A stretch of 64,000 nt of DNA. Source: Phormidium tenue FACHB-886 (lineage in GTDB: Bacteria > Cyanobacteriota > Cyanobacteriia > Elainellales > Elainellaceae). This document shows, piece after piece, positions 9,415-18,106 of the stretch (position 1 is the stretch's first letter; each line of letters opens with the position of its first letter). A program made the translations under genes and the position numbers. The stretch lies in the NCBI RefSeq assembly GCF_014764505.1, contig NZ_JACXWX010000002.1, positions 372,001-436,000 of the forward strand. Direction: 5' to 3'. The notes beneath the pieces are model-generated. The model did no database searches. It saw only the letters and a list, made by a program, of their open reading frames with translations, and was not told where the DNA came from.

Positions 9415-9449
9415 CACTGTAGGGCAAGCATTTCGCCTGCCCTACAGTG
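9415..9449. repeat. Inverted repeat with 12-bp arms
   Basis: Arms CACTGTAGGGCA (9415-9426) and TGCCCTACAGTG (9438-9449) are exact complements around an 11-base centre. It lies downstream of the DUF4079 gene and upstream of the Hsp70-like gene, both on the minus strand, so it could end the DUF4079 transcript. No T tract follows. Confidence 0.6.
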
Positions 9450-9484
9450 ATTTAGAAAACATTTAGCCTTGCCCAGCTTACGGA

Positions 9485-9967
9485 TTAAAGATTGCTAACA
9501 ATCCGCTGAACGATCTGTACGCCCGTTACTGCCTGCCAGAGGAACAGCCCTGTCAGGAAGATATTAATACTGATGTGGCTGTAGCGCGCCCAATCATTTC
9601 CTTTTTGCATGAAGGGCGTTAAAGAAGCAGAAGCGGCAATCAAACCGGTCATGCCCAAACCCGCCAGCAGATGAGGTCCAACAAACAGCTTGCCTGCATT
9701 AATATAGGTCACAACTATCGCACCGATCGATCCCAGCACCATCAGCACCAACAGCAGCGAACCGATCTGATGATGACGAATGTTGAATCTGCCTTTGAGC
9801 AGTTCTTTTTTGAGATCGCCCTGTGCTGCACGGGTGCGGCGAATCTGTAAACCTAGATACAGGGAATAAAAGGTGAGGGCGAGCAGCACCCACATCAGCA
9901 GTGGGTGGGCAAACTGGCTCCAAACTTTAATGGGCTGCGGAAGATTGTTAATAATACTGTCGATCAT
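9485..9967 (-). CDS. DUF4079 family membrane protein
   Basis: A 160-residue membrane protein beginning at the ATG at 9967. Four hydrophobic spans are visible at about 18-45, 68-91, 93-116 and 130-152. The region RFNIRHHQIGSLLLVLMVLG and the His-containing ends of the helices resemble the DUF4079 family, found in cyanobacteria and chloroplasts. The paired His residues in and near the membrane suggest heme or quinone association as in cytochrome-b561-like folds, but that is inference. No operon partner is apparent; the next gene on this strand starts more than 200 bp away. Confidence 0.75.
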   Translation of the reverse strand: MIDSIINNLPQPIKVWSQFAHPLLMWVLLALTFYSLYLGLQIRRTRAAQGDLKKELLKGRFNIRHHQIGSLLLVLMVLGSIGAIVVTYINAGKLFVGPHLLAGLGMTGLIAASASLTPFMQKGNDWARYSHISINIFLTGLFLWQAVTGVQIVQRIVSNL

Positions 9968-10288
9968 AGTGTTCTACTGAGCTGAGAGGGTTGTCTGAGG
10001 GAGCGTAGAGCCATGCTTTGTGAGGAAGAGCCGCTTTCGGATGCTGACCTCACAAAATGTAGAAAATGACCCGGTTCGGGTTTAATAAAACTTAGCATAG
10101 CGGGTTCTCGAACCCGACGATCGCCCCTACAAAACATTTTTGGGGTGCAAGTTTTTTGTAATTTTGCTCAAGCGCTTAGCGATACATTACGTACCAGTAG
10201 ACGAGACACTGTAGATAGCGATACCTTGAAAGGCAGATGCCATAATTCTGGGTTGTCATCATTAGCCGAGATCGTCTGTGAGATCGCA
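9968..10288. other. Divergent spacer with small hairpins (321 bp)
   Basis: Upstream region of the DUF4079 gene and the following hypothetical gene. It holds a 9-bp stem (10017-10025 with 10048-10056), a small hairpin ACCCG-GTT-CGGGT (10069-10081) and a hairpin CGGGTTC-TC-GAACCCG (10101-10116). The last two share the arm CGGGT. The second looks like a tRNA T-arm but no tRNA surrounds it. A longer frame starting at 10145 exists, but its first 48 codons do not look coding. Confidence 0.4.
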
Positions 10289-10939
10289 ATGACTCCTTTT
10301 GACTCTGAACTAGAAGCCGCTTTGCAGGAAGCCTTTCGCGAGTGTGATGCAATTGGCTCTCCCTTGGAGATTCGCCAAAAGCAAATTTTGCTGCAGGCAC
10401 TAACTCGGTTTGTAGCGCAGGCTGATAGCTGTGCCATTGTCCCACCGCCCTCCAGCAACCCAAACCCATTAGACGATCTAACTCCCGAGCAACGGCGACT
10501 CCTGCTGCACTTCATTCAGGAGCAGAACCAAAAAAAGCGCCCCTGGAAAGCCCAGTTGCTCAATGACTGGCTCCATAGTCGGGATTCTGGTGAAATGCAG
10601 TTTATCCGGCAGCGCTACGGCTTACAGTGGCTTGAGCAGGTGCAGCCGCTTCACATTGCTCAATATGCCGACGAGATCGCCATGCTGCTACAGGTGGGCG
10701 AGCGCATCGAAGTTTCGAACTGCCTATGGGAGTGGATTCAACCCAACGATCGAGAAAACCAGGAATGGTTTGTCTGCACGATCATTGGCATAGCCGAAGT
10801 GAACGAACCTGATGCCAACACCACCCGTGACTCCTACACAAGCTGCACTATCCGCTTTGATAACGGCATGGAATACGAGATCCAAGGCGTTTATGAATGG
10901 AATCGGTATAACTGGCGGCGACGGACAAGAGAGGGATGA
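10289..10939 (+). CDS. Hypothetical protein, cyanobacterial type
   Basis: A 216-residue soluble acidic protein that I cannot place in a named family. I chose the ATG at 10289 (MTPFDSELEAALQEAF); an earlier in-frame start at 10145 is possible. Residues 1-55 are predicted helical, 56-70 form a Pro/Ser/Asn-rich linker, 71-130 are helical again with Trp-rich segments (WKAQLLNDWL, LQWLEQVQP), and the C terminus from about 131 looks like a small beta-barrel rich in Trp and Tyr (CLWEWIQPN, EWFVCTIIGI, GMEYEIQGVYEWNRYNWRRR). The aromatic, basic end could bind nucleic acid or another protein. It is convergent with aroE and has no clear operon. Codon use and HIP1-type sites match its neighbours. Confidence 0.7.
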   Translation: MTPFDSELEAALQEAFRECDAIGSPLEIRQKQILLQALTRFVAQADSCAIVPPPSSNPNPLDDLTPEQRRLLLHFIQEQNQKKRPWKAQLLNDWLHSRDSGEMQFIRQRYGLQWLEQVQPLHIAQYADEIAMLLQVGERIEVSNCLWEWIQPNDRENQEWFVCTIIGIAEVNEPDANTTRDSYTSCTIRFDNGMEYEIQGVYEWNRYNWRRRTREG

Positions 10940-11017
10940 AGTAAGAAAGCCAGAGAAAGGAACGTAGGAGTTGAAAAAATTGGCAGCGCTAACGTAATCT
11001 AGCTTTTCATGCCTGCC

Positions 11018-11860
11018 TCATAGCTGTTCTAATAGCGATCGCCGCATTATATCAACAGGGACGGGCTGCTGGAGCCAAAGTCTTAGGGCAGCCGCTCCCT
11101 GTTGTACCAGCATTTCTAAGCCATCGATTGGCGTTGCCCCTTGAGACTGGGCGTACTGCAAGAATTGGGTGGGGCGGGGGTTGTAGATCAGGTCATAGGC
11201 GATCGCTCCAGATTTGAGCGAGGCAAGGTCTGCCAGACTGAGAGGTGAGGCTTCTAGATCCGGAAACATGCCGATTGGAGTCGTGTTCACCAGCAGATCG
11301 GCGTCGATCAGCAGTTCAGGTAGGGTTTCCCACGGATGAACGGAGACGATTGTGGTTGCGGTTGATAGCTGGTGAAACTGCTGGAGTTTCTCGGGATTTC
11401 GCCCCACTACTCGGATGTGGCTACAGCCAAGGTGCTGGCAGCCTGCCAAGACTGCCCGTGCCGCGCCGCCACCGCCCAGCACTACCGCGATCGACTGTTG
11501 CCAGTTTCGTAGCGCTTTTAAAGGGGCAATGAATCCTTCTACATCTGTGTTGGTGCCGCCCCAACCCTGTTCTGTGGGGTAGACCGTGTTTACCGCCCCA
11601 ACTGCTTGCGCCAAGTCTGTCATCTCCGACAGCAGCGGCATGATCGCCTGCTTATGGGGAATCGTCACATTAAATCCGCGTAGCCCGATCGCCCGAAATC
11701 CAGCAATTGCTGCTGGCAAATCAGCAGGAGAAACGGGCAACGGCAAGTAGACAGCGTTAATACCCAACGCCGCGATCGCTGCATTGTGCATGACGGGCGA
11801 GAGGGAATGCTCGATCGGATGCCCAATCACGCCGAGCAGTTGAGTGGTTCCGGTGATCAT
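11018..11860 (-). CDS. aroE: Shikimate dehydrogenase
   Basis: A 280-residue enzyme that reduces 3-dehydroshikimate to shikimate with NADPH in the aromatic amino-acid pathway. The substrate loop SLSPVMHN is near residue 20, the catalytic Lys sits in NVTIPHK near 70, and the Asp partner is in GGTNTDVEG near 107. The nucleotide loop GGGGAARAV is near 131. The C-terminal helix motif DGLEMLVQQG is also present. I chose the ATG at 11860 (MITGTTQLLGVIGHP), which matches the family start; a longer frame reaching 11962 adds 34 unlikely residues. The length is normal. It stands alone on its strand. Confidence 0.96.
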   Translation of the reverse strand: MITGTTQLLGVIGHPIEHSLSPVMHNAAIAALGINAVYLPLPVSPADLPAAIAGFRAIGLRGFNVTIPHKQAIMPLLSEMTDLAQAVGAVNTVYPTEQGWGGTNTDVEGFIAPLKALRNWQQSIAVVLGGGGAARAVLAGCQHLGCSHIRVVGRNPEKLQQFHQLSTATTIVSVHPWETLPELLIDADLLVNTTPIGMFPDLEASPLSLADLASLKSGAIAYDLIYNPRPTQFLQYAQSQGATPIDGLEMLVQQGAAALRLWLQQPVPVDIMRRSLLEQL

Positions 11861-12649
11861 AAGTAAAGCTAAAGACTTCTGAGAAGTATCAAATATAGCG
11901 GAAACGTTGGCAGAGAAACGAAATAACCATATAAACGGCGCCGATAAGCTAAGCGATGGCAACAGAAGACATTTATTTAAAGGCTATTTATTAAAGCTAT
12001 TTGAACTAGAGGCACTAATGAAGCAATTATTTGTGCTGCAACAAGATAACGATCGCAGCCACAGCAGTTCTAATCCGCCTAACAGGGTTGAACTAACGGG
12101 ATCGATTTTACGCATTGTGGGCAAGCGATCGGTTGGGCAGTCATTAAGTATCACTGGAGATGAGAATAGGTTTGAGTACAATAGACAACTAATTTGTTAC
12201 TCACAAATATATGACGGCAGGCAAACCAGTGCGATCGGTTTTGCATTTAAGGCTTTTGCTGCTTAGTTGAGCTGATTCGCTTAAAGGATTGATAAGAATT
12301 TGACGCTGCTTTGTGAGTGCCGCAGACTAAATGAGCCAGGATTAACGCATTTTGCGGAAGCACTCTATCATTGAAACCATCATTGATCCATTAAATTGAC
12401 CCCTTAAAGAGTCTTGCCGAGTTGGAGCAGCTTGGTGTTTGCAGGTTAGTTACCGGCTAAGCCAAGCTCGTCTGTTGATCTAAATCTAACCATCTGCTAG
12501 CGACCCATTCAGCTTCTACCCGGTTTCGTTCTGTCTGCTGGGTCAGAATTCAAACTTGGTAGGCTCTCCTAGCGAGCAAGTTCAGAAGACTGGCTTAATA
12601 TACTGACTCACCCTATTGTCGTTGTCGTTATAGCTCTTCCATTCCTTCC
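11861..12649. other. Gene-poor spacer (789 bp)
   Basis: Region between aroE and the YihY gene. A 119-codon frame (11907-12266, plus strand) exists but has no recognisable domain, no ribosome site and an unconvincing composition, so I do not call it. Nothing else is clear; promoters for the two flanking divergent genes must lie here. Confidence 0.4.
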
Positions 12650-13534
12650 ATGCTCTCCTTCCGCTTTTTTCGCTTCTTTGCCTATCTCAACTTCAAAACT
12701 ATTCGCAAAACCATCCAAGCAGCGGGGCGGCAGCGTCTACCGGGTCTAGCCTCAGAAATGGCATATAACGCAATGCTGTCGCTGTTTCCAGCGATCCTGA
12801 CGGTGCTAACGGCAATCGGCTTGTTTGGTCCCTTGCGATCGACCTTCGAGAAGCTGGCGGCGCAGGTGAGCGAAGTTGCACCGACTGAGGTTTTAGGCTT
12901 GTTAAAGGGATTTGCGGGTGAGGTGAGTGCGGGGCAAAATGTGCGATTATTTTCCTTCAGCTTTTTGTTTGCGCTGTGGACTGCTTCGGCAGCGCTAAAC
13001 GCAGCCATGACAGCACTCGATCAAATTCATGAAATTCCGCCGCGTTTGTCTCGCCCGTTTTGGAAAGCGCGGCTGATTGCGCTGCTGCTGACGATCGCTG
13101 CACTTGGGTTGGTGCTTGTGGCGCTGGTGCTAATCTTTATTAGCGATGTTTTGGTGAACCTGGTGGCAGCAAAAAGCGGCACTTGGGCATCTGATTTGCT
13201 GGCAGTCTGGGGTCTGCTTTCTTTGCCCCTGGTGCTAGTTGTCATGTCGTTTGCATTTGGGATCATCTACCGCTTTGGTCCAAGCCGCTGGAATCCCGGC
13301 CAACCGATTATGCCCGGTGCAATTTTGGCGGCAGTATTTTGGGCGATCGTTTCAAACTTGTTTCGGCTATATGTGCGGGACTTTGGGAGCTACAACCAGG
13401 TCTACGGTGCAGTCGGGGCAATTATTGTTCTGCTGCTGTGGCTATATATGAGTTCGCTGGTGCTGCTGATTGGAGATCAGCTAAACGTCACGGTAGGGGC
13501 AGCTATGCAGGGGAAGCGAACTAGTACAGGTTAA
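12650..13534 (+). CDS. YihY/BrkB-family inner membrane protein
   Basis: A 294-residue polytopic membrane protein. The N-terminal part contains GLASEMAYNAMLSLFPAILTVLTAIG, the signature of the YihY/virulence factor BrkB (once wrongly called ribonuclease BN) family. Six hydrophobic spans follow, with the characteristic segments LFALWTASAALNAAMTALDQIHE near 105-127 and a conserved end GSYNQVYGAVGAIIVLLLWLYMSS near 246-269. Its biochemical role is not established; transport or envelope roles have been proposed for the family. It stands alone. The start ATG at 12650 gives a basic N terminus typical of the family. Confidence 0.88.
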   Translation: MLSFRFFRFFAYLNFKTIRKTIQAAGRQRLPGLASEMAYNAMLSLFPAILTVLTAIGLFGPLRSTFEKLAAQVSEVAPTEVLGLLKGFAGEVSAGQNVRLFSFSFLFALWTASAALNAAMTALDQIHEIPPRLSRPFWKARLIALLLTIAALGLVLVALVLIFISDVLVNLVAAKSGTWASDLLAVWGLLSLPLVLVVMSFAFGIIYRFGPSRWNPGQPIMPGAILAAVFWAIVSNLFRLYVRDFGSYNQVYGAVGAIIVLLLWLYMSSLVLLIGDQLNVTVGAAMQGKRTSTG

Positions 13535-13861
13535 ATGAGGGTTCAATGTACGATTTACGCTTTTAATTCTTTCAAAAAGCCTGGATTAAAAAATTCTAAC
13601 TCAGAGCTAGACATCAGCCAGCGGCTAGCTCCTCCGCAAATCCCAAAACTTCTGCATTCTACAACACAAAAATCAAGTTCTATCTTTGGTAGTAGTAAAT
13701 GTTCTCATCCTGCTTAATTTCTAAGCAATTTGTATAGTTTTTGCCTAAATCAAATTTTATTCTTTTAGAGATAAACTTCTCTTAATCAGTTAATTAACGT
13801 CTGCTCATCATCAGACGCTACTATGCTTGCGACACTCTGTAAAAATCGCAGCGCTGATCCC
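13535..13861. other. Spacer upstream of the pst operon
   Basis: AT-rich non-coding stretch between the YihY gene and pstS. The only notable element is the TTAAT-type direct repeat at 13781-13796, listed separately. A 60-codon frame starting at 13535 has no support. Confidence 0.5.
13781..13796 (+). promoter_or_regulatory. Possible Pho box upstream of pstS
   Basis: Two directly repeated octamers, CTTAATCA and GTTAATTA, match at 6 of 8 positions with an 8-bp period. They resemble the cyanobacterial PhoB-type (SphR) box built from TTAA-containing octamers. The site lies about 65-80 bp before pstS, a gene normally induced by phosphate starvation. The match is weak and the spacing does not fit the usual 3-bp gap between octamers. 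Confidence 0.3.
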
Positions 13862-14971
13862 ATGACTTCCCAATCACGTCTTAGACGACGGACAATTCTA
13901 GCGAGCCTGTCTGCCCTTTCTTTGGGCTTGGCTGTTTCCTGTGGCACTTCTACTCCAGAAGTGTCAACCTCTCCTGCAGCAGGCACTTCTCCAGCGGCTT
14001 CTCCAGCGGCTGGTGGTGGAGATAGCGCCACCTTAAGCGGTGCGGGTGCATCATTTCCGGCGCCCGTTTACCAACGCTGGTTTGCAGACTACAACAAAGA
14101 AAATCCGGGCGTACAAGTCAGCTACCAGTCCGTAGGTAGCGGTGCAGGCGTGGAGCAATTTTTGGCAGGAACCGTAGATTTTGGAGCAACGGACGCTCCG
14201 CTGAAAGAAGAAGAACGTGCCCAGTTCAAAGAAAAGTTTGGCGCAGAACCGATCCAAATCCCGATGACGGGCGGCAGCGTAGTGTTTGCCTACAACCTAG
14301 AAGAAGTCCCAGACCTGAAGCTGTCTCGTGAAGCTTACTGCGGTATCGCCACAGGCAAGATTACCACCTGGAACGATCCAACAATTGCCGAAGCTAACCC
14401 TGGCGCGAAACTGCCCGATCAGCCGATCGAGTTTGTTCACCGTTCTGACGGTAGCGGCACCACCTTCCAGTTCACTACTCACCTGCAAGCTGCTTGCCCG
14501 GATTGGAAGGCAGGCGCAAACAAATCAGTAGAGTGGCCCGTGGGCACAGGCGCCAAGGGCAATGAGGGTGTGACGGCCCAAATTCAGCAAACTCCCGCCT
14601 CGATCGGCTACACCGAGTATTCCTACGCTAAGGAAAACGGGCTGGAGATGGCAGCGATTGAAAATAAGGCGGGCAAGCTCATTGAGCCTTCGCCCGAAGC
14701 AGGGGCAGCCGCTTTTGAAGGCGCAACGGTTCCGGCAGACTTTGCGCTGACGGTTCCTGACCCCGAAGGCGAAGATGCTTACCCCATTTCTGGTCTCACC
14801 TGGCTGCTGCTCTACCCAGAATACCAGGATGCGGCAAAAGGCAAAGCGCTCAAGGAGGTTGTATCTTGGGCATTGACCGATGGCAAAGGCACTGCTACAG
14901 AGCTGGGCTATGTGCCGCTTGAATCTGACCTGGTGACGAAGGTTGAAGGCGAGCTAGACAAAGTGAAGTAG
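13862..14971 (+). CDS. pstS: Phosphate ABC transporter substrate-binding lipoprotein PstS
   Basis: A periplasmic phosphate-binding protein of 369 residues from the ATG at 13862; an in-frame ATG at 13823 would add 13 residues. The N terminus RLRRRTILASLSALSLGLAVSC is a lipoprotein signal with lipobox LAVSC, so the mature protein begins at Cys and is membrane-anchored. A Ser/Pro/Ala/Gly-rich tether follows. The binding domain starts with LSGAGASFPAPVYQRW and has YQSVGSGAGVEQF, DFGATDAPL and HRSDGSGTTFQF, which form the PstS phosphate pocket. It is the first gene of pstS-pstC-pstA-pstB, all on one strand. The gap to pstC holds a stem-loop that may lower expression of the later genes. Confidence 0.95.
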   Translation: MTSQSRLRRRTILASLSALSLGLAVSCGTSTPEVSTSPAAGTSPAASPAAGGGDSATLSGAGASFPAPVYQRWFADYNKENPGVQVSYQSVGSGAGVEQFLAGTVDFGATDAPLKEEERAQFKEKFGAEPIQIPMTGGSVVFAYNLEEVPDLKLSREAYCGIATGKITTWNDPTIAEANPGAKLPDQPIEFVHRSDGSGTTFQFTTHLQAACPDWKAGANKSVEWPVGTGAKGNEGVTAQIQQTPASIGYTEYSYAKENGLEMAAIENKAGKLIEPSPEAGAAAFEGATVPADFALTVPDPEGEDAYPISGLTWLLLYPEYQDAAKGKALKEVVSWALTDGKGTATELGYVPLESDLVTKVEGELDKVK

Positions 14972-14998
14972 GCTTGTTAGCTGACTTGTCTCTCGGAT

Positions 14999-15028
14999 TT
15001 CGGTGAGGCGGCTGTTCGTCTCACCGAA
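14999..15028 (+). terminator. Stem-loop between pstS and pstC
   Basis: Arms TTCGGTGAG (14999-15007) and CTCACCGAA (15020-15028) enclose a 12-base loop, 28 bp after the pstS stop. No T tract follows, so it may be a partial terminator or a stabilising 3' structure that raises the amount of pstS message relative to pstCAB. This is inferred. Confidence 0.5.
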
Positions 15029-15249
15029 GCATCATTTAACCGTAAGCCTTATAGCCATGAGCGCTTAAGCTACCCCCTCTAGCCCTATTGCTCTCTACAT
15101 TTGCGCTCACCTAGCTCATATTCTGTCGATCGCCTCTATTGAAATTGCCTCCTCTAGCTCGGTCGTAATTCCTGTAACGTGCGCGTTTAGGCTGCCTCAC
15201 CCCCTGATCCATAACTTCCTAAAGTAACTATCATCTTTGAAAACCTTCT

Positions 15250-16209
15250 ATGACGCTGAGTCCAGCCTCTGATGAGACCTTAGTTGAGTCCTCAAGTAAA
15301 TTTCAGCCCACCCGGCTGATCAATAAAATTTTCTATTGGATTACGCTGGCGCTGGCAGTAGCGATCGGCATTGTGCTGATTTGGATTACCCTGTCGCTGT
15401 TTAGGATTGCGCTGCCTGCCATCCAAGCTTTTGGGCTGGGCTTTTTGGTAAGCTCGACCTGGAACCCTGTAGAAGAAATCTATGGGGCGCTGCCGCAAAT
15501 CTATGGAACGATCGTCAGCTCGCTGCTGGCGCTGCTGTTTGCAGTACCGCTGGGTGTGGGGGTGGCCATTTTCCTCAGCGAGAATTTTTTGCCGTCTAAA
15601 ATATTGACGCCGATCGCCTTTGTGATTGAGCTGCTAGCAGCAATTCCTAGCGTTGTCTACGGGCTGTGGGGTCTGTTTGTCTTCATTCCCCTCATTCGTC
15701 CTTTCCTGAGGCTCGTCAACGACACGTTGGGCTGGATTCCCCTATTTTCAACCCCACCCGGCGGACGGCAGCTCTTTGCAGCATCGCTGGTGCTGGCGAT
15801 TATGATTCTACCCACTATTATTGCGATCTCGCGTGACACAATGGTGTCGTTGCCGCCGCAGCTACGCCAAGGGGCGTATGGGCTAGGTGCAACCCGCTGG
15901 GAAACCATTACACAGGTATTACTGCCTGCAGGGCTGTCGGGCATTATTGGCTCGGTCATGCTGGCGCTGGGCAGGGCGTTGGGCGAAACCATGGCGCTGG
16001 CGATGCTTGTTGGTAATGCCAACAAGGTAAATGTGTCTCTGTTTGCGCCCGCTTCTACAATCTCTTCGCTAATTGCCAACCAGTTTGGGGAAGCGAGTGG
16101 TTTGCAGCGGTCTTCATTGTTTTACGAGGCGCTGGTGCTGATGATTCTGACGCTGCTGGTGAATGTGCTGGCAGAGGCGATCGTCAGCCGCTTCCAGCAG
16201 GTTGAGTAG
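15250..16209 (+). CDS. pstC: Phosphate ABC transporter permease PstC
   Basis: A 319-residue inner-membrane permease that, with PstA, forms the phosphate channel. Six hydrophobic segments are visible, starting at about 27-55. The cytoplasmic EAA-type loop is QLRQGAYGLGATRWETITQVLLPAGLSGI (residues about 207-235), the contact site for PstB. Conserved family segments include SSTWNP near 64 and GRALGETMALAMLVGN near 244. The long Pro-rich loop VNDTLGWIPLFSTPPGG around 155-172 is an extra insertion commonly seen in some PstC proteins. It lies 278 bp after pstS and 21 bp before pstA, so pstC-A-B are probably co-transcribed. Confidence 0.95.
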   Translation: MTLSPASDETLVESSSKFQPTRLINKIFYWITLALAVAIGIVLIWITLSLFRIALPAIQAFGLGFLVSSTWNPVEEIYGALPQIYGTIVSSLLALLFAVPLGVGVAIFLSENFLPSKILTPIAFVIELLAAIPSVVYGLWGLFVFIPLIRPFLRLVNDTLGWIPLFSTPPGGRQLFAASLVLAIMILPTIIAISRDTMVSLPPQLRQGAYGLGATRWETITQVLLPAGLSGIIGSVMLALGRALGETMALAMLVGNANKVNVSLFAPASTISSLIANQFGEASGLQRSSLFYEALVLMILTLLVNVLAEAIVSRFQQVE

Positions 16210-16230
16210 TGTTCCGGAGTTCAGACTAGT

Positions 16231-17112
16231 ATGGCTTCAATTTCTGATAAACCCGCACTTGAGGCACCTCAGTATGCGGTTTCATCGTCCCGTAAGCTGT
16301 TTGGCAATATCATGACGGGGCTGGTTTTTTTGTGTGTGGCAATTGCCATTTTGCCGCTTGGCTCAATCCTGTTTACGGTGCTGAAAAACGGCATTGGGGC
16401 AATGAGTCTATCGGTGTTTACTGAGTTACCGCCAGCAGCGGGTTTACCGGGCGGCGGCTTTAGGAATGCGATCATCGGGACATTGCTGACCTGCTTGATT
16501 GGGGCATTGATTAGCGTCCCGCTTGGCGTTTTGACTGCCATCTACACGGTTGAATTTGGGCGGGGGAATCGGCTGTCGCAGTTTGTCCGCTTCTGTACGA
16601 ACGTGCTCAGTGGTGTGCCTTCAATTATTGCCGGTTTGTTTGCCTACGGGATTGTAGTGTTAGCAACTGGCAAATTTTCGGCTGTGGCAGGCGGTGTGGC
16701 GCTGTCGGTGCTCATGGCACCTATCATTATCCGTACTGCCGAAGAAGGGCTAAAGTCGGTTCCCAGAGACACTCGCCTCGCTGCAACGGGTATCGGCGCC
16801 ACCAATTTTCAGAGCGTTTCGCAAATTATTCTGCCGGCAGCGCTGCCGTTTGTGGCAACGGGCATCACACTGTCGCTGGCCAGAGCCGCCGGAGAAACGG
16901 CGCCTCTGCTGTTTACTGCTTTGTTTAATCAATATGACAACAAGGGGCTGTGGGAACCTACGGCAACGCTGTCAGTGCTGATTTACAACTTCGCAATCTC
17001 ACCTTATAAGAACCAGCAAACGCTAGCTTGGGTTGCTTCTCTGATCATTGTGCTGCTGATTTTGGTCGTCAGCATTGTGGCACGGCTGATCGCCCGGCGC
17101 AAAGTCTACTAA
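16231..17112 (+). CDS. pstA: Phosphate ABC transporter permease PstA
   Basis: A 293-residue inner-membrane permease, partner of PstC. Six membrane segments can be seen, the first at about 27-49. The motif [18 protein letters not shown] near 70-87 and [12 protein letters not shown] near 129-140 are typical of PstA. The EAA-type loop is [30 protein letters not shown] near 177-206, followed by [15 protein letters not shown]. The gene begins 21 bp after pstC and ends 14 bp before the pstB ATG, consistent with one transcript. A short basic tail RLIARRKVY closes the protein. Confidence 0.95.
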   Translation: MASISDKPALEAPQYAVSSSRKLFGNIMTGLVFLCVAIAILPLGSILFTVLKNGIGAMSLSVFTELPPAAGLPGGGFRNAIIGTLLTCLIGALISVPLGVLTAIYTVEFGRGNRLSQFVRFCTNVLSGVPSIIAGLFAYGIVVLATGKFSAVAGGVALSVLMAPIIIRTAEEGLKSVPRDTRLAATGIGATNFQSVSQIILPAALPFVATGITLSLARAAGETAPLLFTALFNQYDNKGLWEPTATLSVLIYNFAISPYKNQQTLAWVASLIIVLLILVVSIVARLIARRKVY

Positions 17113-17126
17113 ATTCACCCAAAATC

Positions 17127-17954
17127 ATGACAAACTTCTCAACTCGACCTAACTCTGCTGAAAGCATTGTGCAGCCCGACAATGTTGTGATTAGAACCGA
17201 AAATGTCTCGATCTTCTACGGTGCTTTTCAAGCGGTTCGCAACGTTTTCTTAAATATCCCCAAAAATAATGTGGTGGCGTTTATTGGCCCTTCGGGCTGC
17301 GGCAAAAGTACGCTGCTGCGCTGCTACAACCGCCTGAATGATTTGATTCCGGGCGCACGGGTAGAGGGCAAAATCACCTACCAGGGATCGGATCTGTACG
17401 ATCCCAAAGTTGACCCGGTGGAAGTGCGCCGCCGGATCGGTATGGTGTTCCAAAAGCCTAACCCCTTCCCCAAATCAATCTATGAAAATATTGCCTTTGG
17501 TGCCCGTATCAACGGCTATAAGGGCAATATGGATGAGCTAGTAGAACGTTCGCTGCGGGGAGCTGCGCTCTGGGATGAAGTGAAGGACAAGCTCAAGGAA
17601 AGCGGGTTATCGCTTTCAGGCGGTCAGCAGCAGCGCTTGTGTATTGCCCGGACGATCGCCGTGGAGCCAGAAGTGATCCTGATGGACGAACCCTGCTCGG
17701 CGCTCGACCCAATCTCGACCTTGCGGGTTGAAGATTTGATCAACGAGCTAAAGCAGCGGTTTACGATCATTATTGTGACCCACAACATGCAGCAGGCATC
17801 CCGCGTGGCAGATATGACTGCTTTCTTCAATGCCGAAGCTACTGATGGCGGCAGCCGTTTTGGTTATCTAGTGGAATACGATCGCACTGCCAGCATTTTC
17901 AACGCGCCTAAGCAGCAGGCAACTCAAGATTATGTCAGCGGTCGTTTCGGCTAA
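17127..17954 (+). CDS. pstB: Phosphate ABC transporter ATP-binding protein PstB
   Basis: A 275-residue cytoplasmic ATPase that drives the PstCA channel. Walker A is GPSGCGKST (about residues 53-61), the signature motif is [16 protein letters not shown] (about 164-179), and Walker B is [12 protein letters not shown]. The switch His is in VTHNMQQA. I chose the ATG at 17127 ([13 protein letters not shown]); upstream in-frame codons overlap pstA and are not needed. PstB is last in the operon and is followed by a strong symmetrical terminator. Only one pstB copy is present here. A phoU gene is not adjacent, unlike in many other bacteria. Confidence 0.97.
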   Translation: MTNFSTRPNSAESIVQPDNVVIRTENVSIFYGAFQAVRNVFLNIPKNNVVAFIGPSGCGKSTLLRCYNRLNDLIPGARVEGKITYQGSDLYDPKVDPVEVRRRIGMVFQKPNPFPKSIYENIAFGARINGYKGNMDELVERSLRGAALWDEVKDKLKESGLSLSGGQQQRLCIARTIAVEPEVILMDEPCSALDPISTLRVEDLINELKQRFTIIIVTHNMQQASRVADMTAFFNAEATDGGSRFGYLVEYDRTASIFNAPKQQATQDYVSGRFG

Positions 17955-18028
17955 AGGGAGCTGTGGCTGTCGATCGATAAAGCTTTTCTCGTTGAAATAT
18001 AGCGCTACGCGCATACGTTAGAACAAAC

Positions 18029-18073
18029 CTTTTAGTGTAAAAGCCCCGCATAGCGGGGCTTTTACACTAAAAG
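18029..18073. terminator. Two-way terminator, 21-bp arms, 3-base loop
   Basis: Perfect arms 18029-18049 and 18053-18073 around the loop ATA. The core is AAAAGCCCCGC then GCGGGGCTTTT, a GC stem flanked by A and T tracts on both strands, extended outward by a further perfect 10 bp. It separates the convergent pstB and histidine kinase genes and should stop transcription from both sides. Confidence 0.9.
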
Positions 18074-18106
18074 AATTTTAATCCAGGCGCGTGGCTTTCA
18101 AATTTG

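Noticed and set aside
10101-10116. T-arm-like hairpin that might mark a tRNA or a tRNA fragment
   Set aside because: No acceptor, D or anticodon stems surround it.
11907-12266. Plus-strand frame of 119 codons between aroE and the YihY gene
   Set aside because: No ribosome site, no recognisable domain, and part of it crosses the likely promoter region of aroE.
15657-16079. Minus-strand frame of 140 codons inside pstC
   Set aside because: Opposite strand of a well-conserved permease gene; composition is that of a shadow.
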